A DNA stretch of 64,000 nucleotides from Allokutzneria sp. NRRL B-24872 (GTDB lineage Bacteria > Actinomycetota > Actinomycetes > Mycobacteriales > Pseudonocardiaceae): NCBI RefSeq assembly GCF_002155965.1, contig NZ_MUMH01000041.1, positions 1 through 64,000 on the forward strand, written 5' to 3'. The notes under the pieces are model-generated. The model was not told the origin of the DNA and did no database searches. It saw only the letters and a list, made by a program, of their open reading frames with translations. The translations under genes were made by a program, and so were the position numbers. Below are positions 59,808-64,000 of this stretch, one piece after another (the first letter of the stretch is position 1; every line of letters starts with the position of its first letter).

Positions 59808-60688
59808 GACGGAGCCGGGCCGAGGGCGTTGAGCGCGGTGACGACGGTGCTCTCCTCGTACTCGAAGTGCGCTTCGAGCTGCGCGGTCAGGCGGGCCAGC
59901 TCGTCGCGGAGCAGCACGGGGTCACTGACGCCCGGCATGTACGCGCCGACGAGCGCGGTGATCGCCTCCTGGAGTTCGGCGACGACCTTGTGCTCGGCGC
60001 CGAGCTTCTCCAGCGCGGGCGCGAGCGCGGGAAACCGTTGCGCCAGCATGGGAAACGCGCCGTGGTCCTCGCCGCCGTGGTGCTTGGACAGCGCTCCGCA
60101 GAACTCGGCGCAGTGCGCGCGCAGCTGCACGACGAGGTCGGCCGGAGCCTGCCGGCCGGCGATGATCGCGTCCACCTCGGCGCGCAGTCCGGCCAGCTCG
60201 GCGCGAAGCCAGTCGTGCACCTCCACGAGGAAGTCGCCCAACCCCCTGGTCTGGGCGTCCACCCGGTGCAGCGTCACCACGGGGATCACGCGCGTGGTCT
60301 GCTTCTGGTAGTCGCCGTACCCCGGGGCCTGCTCGACGGCCTTGAGGAAGAGCCGGTCGCGCTCCTCGCCCTCGGGAATCCCGGCGAGCGCCTGGTAGGT
60401 CTCGGTGCCGACCTCCACGGTCACGGCGGGGTTCTCGCGGATGTTGTGGTACCAGGCGGGATGGGTCGGCGCGCCCCCGGCGGAGGCGATCACCACGGGC
60501 TGGCCGTCGATCTCCAGGTAGCCCAGCGGGCTGGTCCTCGGCAGTCCGCTGCGCGCCCCGGTGGTGGTGAGCAGCGCGAGCGTCGACCCCTCGAACATGC
60601 CGCCGACCCGGCCGGAGTTGGCGCGGAATTCGGCGATGACCTGGCGTTGGAAGTCGGTGAAGTCGAACTCTTCGTAGGTCTCGGTCAT
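59804..60688 (-). CDS. F420-type nitroreductase fused to hemerythrin-like domain
   Basis: A 294-residue two-domain protein. Residues 1-140 are a DDN-type deazaflavin-dependent nitroreductase (GARSGLPRTSPLGYLEIDGQ, GGAPTHPAWYHNIRENP, the family's cofactor segment). Residues 150-294 are a four-helix hemerythrin-like bundle with metal-ligand candidates in EVHDW, HCAEFCGALSKHHGGED, GAEHK and EAHFEYEES. A reductase with a di-iron site suggests oxygen or nitric-oxide/redox sensing or detoxification. The ATG is chosen because upstream codons are not protein-like. Convergent with the monooxygenase gene. Confidence 0.9.
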   Translation of the reverse strand: MTETYEEFDFTDFQRQVIAEFRANSGRVGGMFEGSTLALLTTTGARSGLPRTSPLGYLEIDGQPVVIASAGGAPTHPAWYHNIRENPAVTVEVGTETYQALAGIPEGEERDRLFLKAVEQAPGYGDYQKQTTRVIPVVTLHRVDAQTRGLGDFLVEVHDWLRAELAGLRAEVDAIIAGRQAPADLVVQLRAHCAEFCGALSKHHGGEDHGAFPMLAQRFPALAPALEKLGAEHKVVAELQEAITALVGAYMPGVSDPVLLRDELARLTAQLEAHFEYEESTVVTALNALGPAPS

Positions 60689-61234
60689 GTGGTCCTTTCG
60701 CGGTTGGTCACACGGGTCGACCGGCTGCGGAACCACTTCGAGACGCGCATGAGAAAACCCCGAGGGCGCACTACGCGTTCGGACACGGCACGAACACCTG
60801 AATGGGTTCGGGGATGCCGTGCGCGAGAACGGACTCATGCCGTCCAGAAGTGGCTCAGAAAGCCGCTACCTCCATGCGTAGGCCCATACGGGGCACAGCA
60901 CGACACTAACACGGTGGGACGTGCGGAGCGCAAGGTTCAGTTCGTCGGCCGACAGCGGCCAAACGATCAAGACCACCCGCTCGGCGGTTGAGCGAATTGA
61001 CGCGATCGGCCTCCGCGAGCAACCTCGCCACTCGATTCACATTCCCTTCGGAATGCGAACACCGCGGCGGAAACTTTGCCCGGATCGATGCCGGTCCGTC
61101 GATCGACGCACCTCCTCCCGCGTGGTAGACACAGCAGCAGGAGGAGATTCCCGGGAATGATCCGGTCAGCCCCGAAATGACACGGTTTGGCAACGGGAGA
61201 GGAACCAGTCCCACCACGGCCGGAAGGAATCACG
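60689..61234. other. Intergenic region upstream of polyprenyl synthase
   Basis: About 545 bp between divergent starts without a convincing gene; open frames up to 103 codons lack ribosome-binding sites and codon bias. It contains an inverted repeat CGAACACC-tgaat-GGGTTCG around 60790-60808 flanked by ACGGCA and TGCCGT (60786-60821), a candidate hairpin or operator, and locally lower GC around 60890-61060. The promoters of both neighbours must be here. Confidence 0.5.
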
Positions 61235-62314
61235 ATGACTGCTGAGAGCATTCCGACACTGCCGCGCAGCTCCTCGCTCGTCGCGCGCATCGACGACGCC
61301 CTCGCGCGCTCGATGGAAAGTTTCTGTCGGGTGAGCGGCAGCAGCACGCCCGAGATGCTCGACCTGGTCAACGCGCTGACCAGGGTGACGTCGGCGGGCG
61401 GGAAGCGCATCCGGCCACAGTTGTTCTACTGGGGCTACCGCGCGGGCGGCGAAGCGGACAGTCCGGAGACAATCGAACTCGCGACGGCGATCGAACTGTT
61501 CCACGTCTTCGCACTCGTGCACGACGACCTGATGGACCTCGCGGACACCCGGCGCGGAGTTCCTACCGCGCACAAACAACTCGCCGCGCTCCACCGGGAA
61601 CGCGGATGGAATGGTGACGCGGACCATTTCGGAGTGTCGGCCGGAATTCTCGCCGGAGACGCCCTTTCCATCTGGGCGGATATGACGATTTCGCAGAACC
61701 TGCCGCCGAACGGACGCGCGGAACCGTTCCGGCGCGCCTATGACGAAATGCGGCTCGAACTCATTTCCGGGCAGTACCTGGACATCGCCACCGGAGGTTC
61801 CGGCGACACCTCGATGACCTCGGCGCTGCGGCTGGCGCGGCTCAAGTCGGGCAACTACTCGGTCAGCATGCCGCTGCGGCTCGGCGCGCTCGCGGGCGGC
61901 GTCGACCAGGACACCATCCGCGGGTTCGAGGCGTTCGGCGCCGTGCTCGGCGAGGCGTTCCAGATGCACGACGACGTGCTGGGCGTCTTCGGCAGCGCGG
62001 CCGAGGTCGGCAAGCCGGTCGGCGAGGACATCCGGCAGGGCAAGCGCACCACCCTGATCGCGGCGGCGCTGGCGAGCGCACCGCCCGCCGTCGCCGCGCG
62101 ATTACTGGAACTGCTCGCCGATCCCGCGCTGAGCGAGGCGGGGGTGGGCGAGGCGAAGGAGATCATCGTGTCCTCCGGCGCGCTCGACGAGGTGCGGGGC
62201 ATGCTGCGCGAGCGCGTCCACTCCGCCGAGCGCACGCTCGCGGGCCTGCGGCTCACCGACGAGGTCCGGCAGGCACTCCACGACCTCGTGCGAATCGTCG
62301 CGCACAGCGACTGA
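61235..62314 (+). CDS. Polyprenyl diphosphate synthase
   Basis: A 359-residue trans-isoprenyl diphosphate synthase that chains isopentenyl units onto an allylic primer. The first aspartate-rich motif is HDDLMDLAD near residue 110, the second is FQMHDDVLGVFG near residue 245; GGKRIRP and the GKxxxL-like segment RQGKRTTL are conserved. A polar RRGVPTAHK after the first motif and Phe-Ala-Leu before it would point to C15-C20 length, but product length cannot be fixed by eye. AAGGA precedes the ATG. It stands alone; no prenyltransferase or terpene cyclase is adjacent. Confidence 0.93.
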   Translation: MTAESIPTLPRSSSLVARIDDALARSMESFCRVSGSSTPEMLDLVNALTRVTSAGGKRIRPQLFYWGYRAGGEADSPETIELATAIELFHVFALVHDDLMDLADTRRGVPTAHKQLAALHRERGWNGDADHFGVSAGILAGDALSIWADMTISQNLPPNGRAEPFRRAYDEMRLELISGQYLDIATGGSGDTSMTSALRLARLKSGNYSVSMPLRLGALAGGVDQDTIRGFEAFGAVLGEAFQMHDDVLGVFGSAAEVGKPVGEDIRQGKRTTLIAAALASAPPAVAARLLELLADPALSEAGVGEAKEIIVSSGALDEVRGMLRERVHSAERTLAGLRLTDEVRQALHDLVRIVAHSD

Positions 62315-62319
62315 GCGAA

Positions 62320-62356
62320 CGCCGGGGCGGGCCGTCTCCCGCGACCTGCCCCGGCG
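62320..62356. terminator. Terminator hairpin between convergent genes
   Basis: A 12-bp stem (62320-62331 with 62345-62356) with one G-T pair and a 13-nt loop, between the stops of the polyprenyl synthase and the discoidin-domain gene. Confidence 0.75.
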
Positions 62357-62359
62357 CGG

Positions 62360-63148
62360 TCAGCGCGCGTAGGCCTCCAGCTCCACGATCCGCGAGTACG
62401 CGTGGTCGTTGGAGTCCAGCGCCACGATCCGCACGGCATCCCCTGTCACCGCGGGGAAAACCGACTTCACGCGACCGGCCACATTGCCCCGCACGGAATC
62501 GACGGTGACCCAAGCTCCGGCGCTGCGCACCTGAACGTCCCAGTCACGCAAACCGTTCTGCGCAGCGGGGTAGCGCGCGGAGTCGAGCGTCTGCACCTCC
62601 ACCCGGCCGATCACGGAGGGCGCGACGAGGCTGACGGAGTAATCGTCCGGGAACACTCCGCGGGTCGCGTCGTTCCACCCGGTGCTCGTCGACCAGTTCG
62701 CCGAGTTCGCGTCGCCGTCGACCGCACCGCACACCCGGAAGCTGCCGTGCGTGGACGACGCGGACGCCTGTTCGCCAAGGACGAGGTTGTCCTTGGGCGG
62801 CAAGGGAAGCACCTCGACGGGAACCGTGCGGTGCGTGCGGTCGACGCTCAGGCTCAGCGAGTAGGTCCCGGGCTTCGCCGTGCGCGGGACAGTCACTCCG
62901 ACCTGCGTGTTCACCGTGTGGTCGGGGTCCCACGCGGGCAGCCATGTCGAAATGATCTTACGATCGAGGACGAGCGGTCCCGTCGCGGACAGTTCGACGT
63001 CGACGTAGCGGTCGGTCGTCCCGGTGTTGGTGAGGCCGACCTTGAGCGAGCCCGGTAGGCACGGCAGGCCGACGACCTGCACCTTCTCCGGGGTCACCGC
63101 TATCGTCACCGGCGCGAGCAGCACGGCTGCCAATGCGAGAGTCCACAT
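62360..63148 (-). CDS. Exported protein with F5/8 type C (discoidin-like) domain
   Basis: A 262-residue exported protein; short signal peptide residues 1-18. Residues 20-115 are an immunoglobulin-like NPCBM-associated fold (LTNTGTTDRYVDVELS; TAKPGTYSLSLSV). Residues 120-262 form an F5/8 type C carbohydrate-binding module (ASASSTHGSF, AVDGDANSANWSTS, RVEVQTLDSARYPAAQNGL, AVRIVALDSNDHAYSRIVELEAY). It probably binds surface glycans. It starts 6 bp after the PhoD stop on the same strand with AGGTGA ahead, so both are one operon. Confidence 0.88.
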   Translation of the reverse strand: MWTLALAAVLLAPVTIAVTPEKVQVVGLPCLPGSLKVGLTNTGTTDRYVDVELSATGPLVLDRKIISTWLPAWDPDHTVNTQVGVTVPRTAKPGTYSLSLSVDRTHRTVPVEVLPLPPKDNLVLGEQASASSTHGSFRVCGAVDGDANSANWSTSTGWNDATRGVFPDDYSVSLVAPSVIGRVEVQTLDSARYPAAQNGLRDWDVQVRSAGAWVTVDSVRGNVAGRVKSVFPAVTGDAVRIVALDSNDHAYSRIVELEAYAR

Positions 63149-63154
63149 GACTGA

Positions 63155-64000
63155 TCACCTCACCTGGATCGCGGGGACGCCGTCCTCGACGGTGAGCTTG
63201 GACCGCGAGGTCACCGTGCCGTTGGCCACGGTCACCCGGTCCGCGACGCGGTAGTCGGCGACCCACTGCGCCGCGTTCACCTCGCACCGGACGTAGCCGC
63301 GCTGGAAGTTGTGGAACTTCACGTGTGGGTTCTCCGCCAGAATCGTCCGGCCGACCTGGTCGTGGTCCATGCCGTCGCGACCGGAGGTGACCGACGTCCC
63401 GACGAACTCCGTGCCGACGACGGGCGAGGGAGCCGCGTAGTCCTCGCGCAGCTCGGAAGCGACGCTGCGGTGCAGGTCGCCCGCGATGCTGACGAGGTTG
63501 CGCACGCCTCTTTCCTTTGCGCCACCGAGGATTCGCTTGCGCGAGGCCACGTAGCCGTCCCAGGTGTCCATCGGCACCACGAGGTCCGGCCCGGCCTTCA
63601 CGTCGAGCTGCGCGATGGCGGTCTGGTGGGCGAGGACCTCCCAGCGCGCTGACCTCTCCGCCATGCCGTCGAGCAGCCACTTCTCTTGCGCCGCACCGGT
63701 GATCGAGCGCTTCGGGTCGAGCGAGCCCGGGTTCGGCGGCTTCTCGCCGTCGCCGCCGGCCTGGTCGTCGCGGTGCTGGCGCGTGTCCAACAGGTTGAAG
63801 CGCGCCAGATCTCCGTACTGGAAGCGGCGGTAGAGCTGGACGGAAGGACCGGTCGGTGCCTGCGCGAGCCGTACCGGCGTGTGCTCGTACCAAGCCCGGA
63901 AGGCGTTGGCCATGCGCACCAGGAACTCTTCGCGCGGCGCGTTGTTCTCCGAGATCGGTCCCGCCCAGTTGTTCTCCACCTCGTGGTCGTCGACCGTGAC
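63155..64000 (-). CDS. phoD: PhoD-like alkaline phosphatase, 3' part
   Basis: The 281 C-terminal residues of a PhoD phosphatase/phosphodiesterase; the 5' part lies beyond the window. The window edge still reads VTVDDHE, part of the family's metal-binding DDHE motif, and SIAGDLHRS is the second metal motif. The LVVPMDTWDGY segment and the C-terminal RGYVRCEV core are also typical. Enzymes of this kind are exported by Tat, bind calcium and iron and release phosphate from phosphodiesters. A GTG inside this stretch (VENNWAG) is internal, not a start. Followed by a carbohydrate-binding protein gene. Confidence 0.93.
   Translation of the reverse strand, partial: VTVDDHEVENNWAGPISENNAPREEFLVRMANAFRAWYEHTPVRLAQAPTGPSVQLYRRFQYGDLARFNLLDTRQHRDDQAGGDGEKPPNPGSLDPKRSITGAAQEKWLLDGMAERSARWEVLAHQTAIAQLDVKAGPDLVVPMDTWDGYVASRKRILGGAKERGVRNLVSIAGDLHRSVASELREDYAAPSPVVGTEFVGTSVTSGRDGMDHDQVGRTILAENPHVKFHNFQRGYVRCEVNAAQWVADYRVADRVTVANGTVTSRSKLTVEDGVPAIQVR

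Noticed and set aside
60906-61217. Short frames on both strands upstream of the polyprenyl synthase
   Set aside because: No start signals and no codon bias; the stretch looks like a promoter region.

Overview
The window is high-GC DNA (about 70%) with GTG starts, 4-nt ATGA/GTGA overlaps, a SARP regulator, an F420-type nitroreductase, a DUF3618 protein and a short MetRS. This points to a filamentous actinobacterium, most likely of the Pseudonocardiales; that placement is inferred from gene style and was not tested by a database search. I see no transposase, integrase, prophage or CRISPR array.

Layout. 0-4.3 kb: metG, an ASCH-domain protein, a secreted beta-propeller protein and an ArsR-type regulator. 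4.5-6.6 kb: three tandem secreted papain-like (C39-type) proteins, of which the middle one has lost its catalytic cysteine. 6.6-12.2 kb: a lipoprotein/adaptor/ATPase/permease efflux operon, divergent from an OmpR-type two-component system. 12.2-17.6 kb: gamma-glutamyltransferase and a His/Cys-rich small protein followed by a PLP-dependent cysteine-synthase-like enzyme and an MFS transporter. 17.5-22 kb: small proteins, TetR, DUF3618, a compact tRNA with a UAG anticodon, a possible short ORF coupled to a Phd-like protein, and a DUF2786 protein. 22.2-30.3 kb: DedA, then an uninterrupted minus-strand run holding three complete NarL-type two-component systems with an SDR enzyme and a small membrane protein. 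30.5-32.2 kb: the divergent ABC exporter that the third system probably controls. 32.2-40.4 kb: a MazG-like pyrophosphohydrolase, ROK protein, amino-acid permease, a ComP-like PDZ histidine kinase with its regulator, an orphan LuxR regulator joined to a short DUF4255 protein, a CDF transporter and tRNA-Arg(CCG).

40.5-48.6 kb: a HEAT-repeat protein; a two-gene aromatic-tailoring cassette (PobA-like hydroxylase plus a VOC-like/O-methyltransferase fusion) and a lipoprotein, flanked by two copies of a long palindromic element; then an ABC exporter pair. 48.7-52.5 kb: a secreted protein, a D,D-peptidase with an OmpR-type two-component system, and a Cys-rich protein. 52.5-64 kb: a TetX-like monooxygenase with its TetR repressor and a tandem operator, a secreted PE-PPE-type hydrolase, a 1114-residue SARP regulator coupled to another flavin monooxygenase, a nitroreductase-hemerythrin fusion, a polyprenyl diphosphate synthase, and a discoidin-domain protein behind a PhoD phosphatase that runs off the window.

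Six complete two-component systems plus an orphan LuxR regulator, three aromatic-type flavin monooxygenases and three ABC export systems suggest an accessory region devoted to envelope sensing, efflux and specialised metabolism. No single large biosynthetic cluster is present. Functions are read from motifs only.
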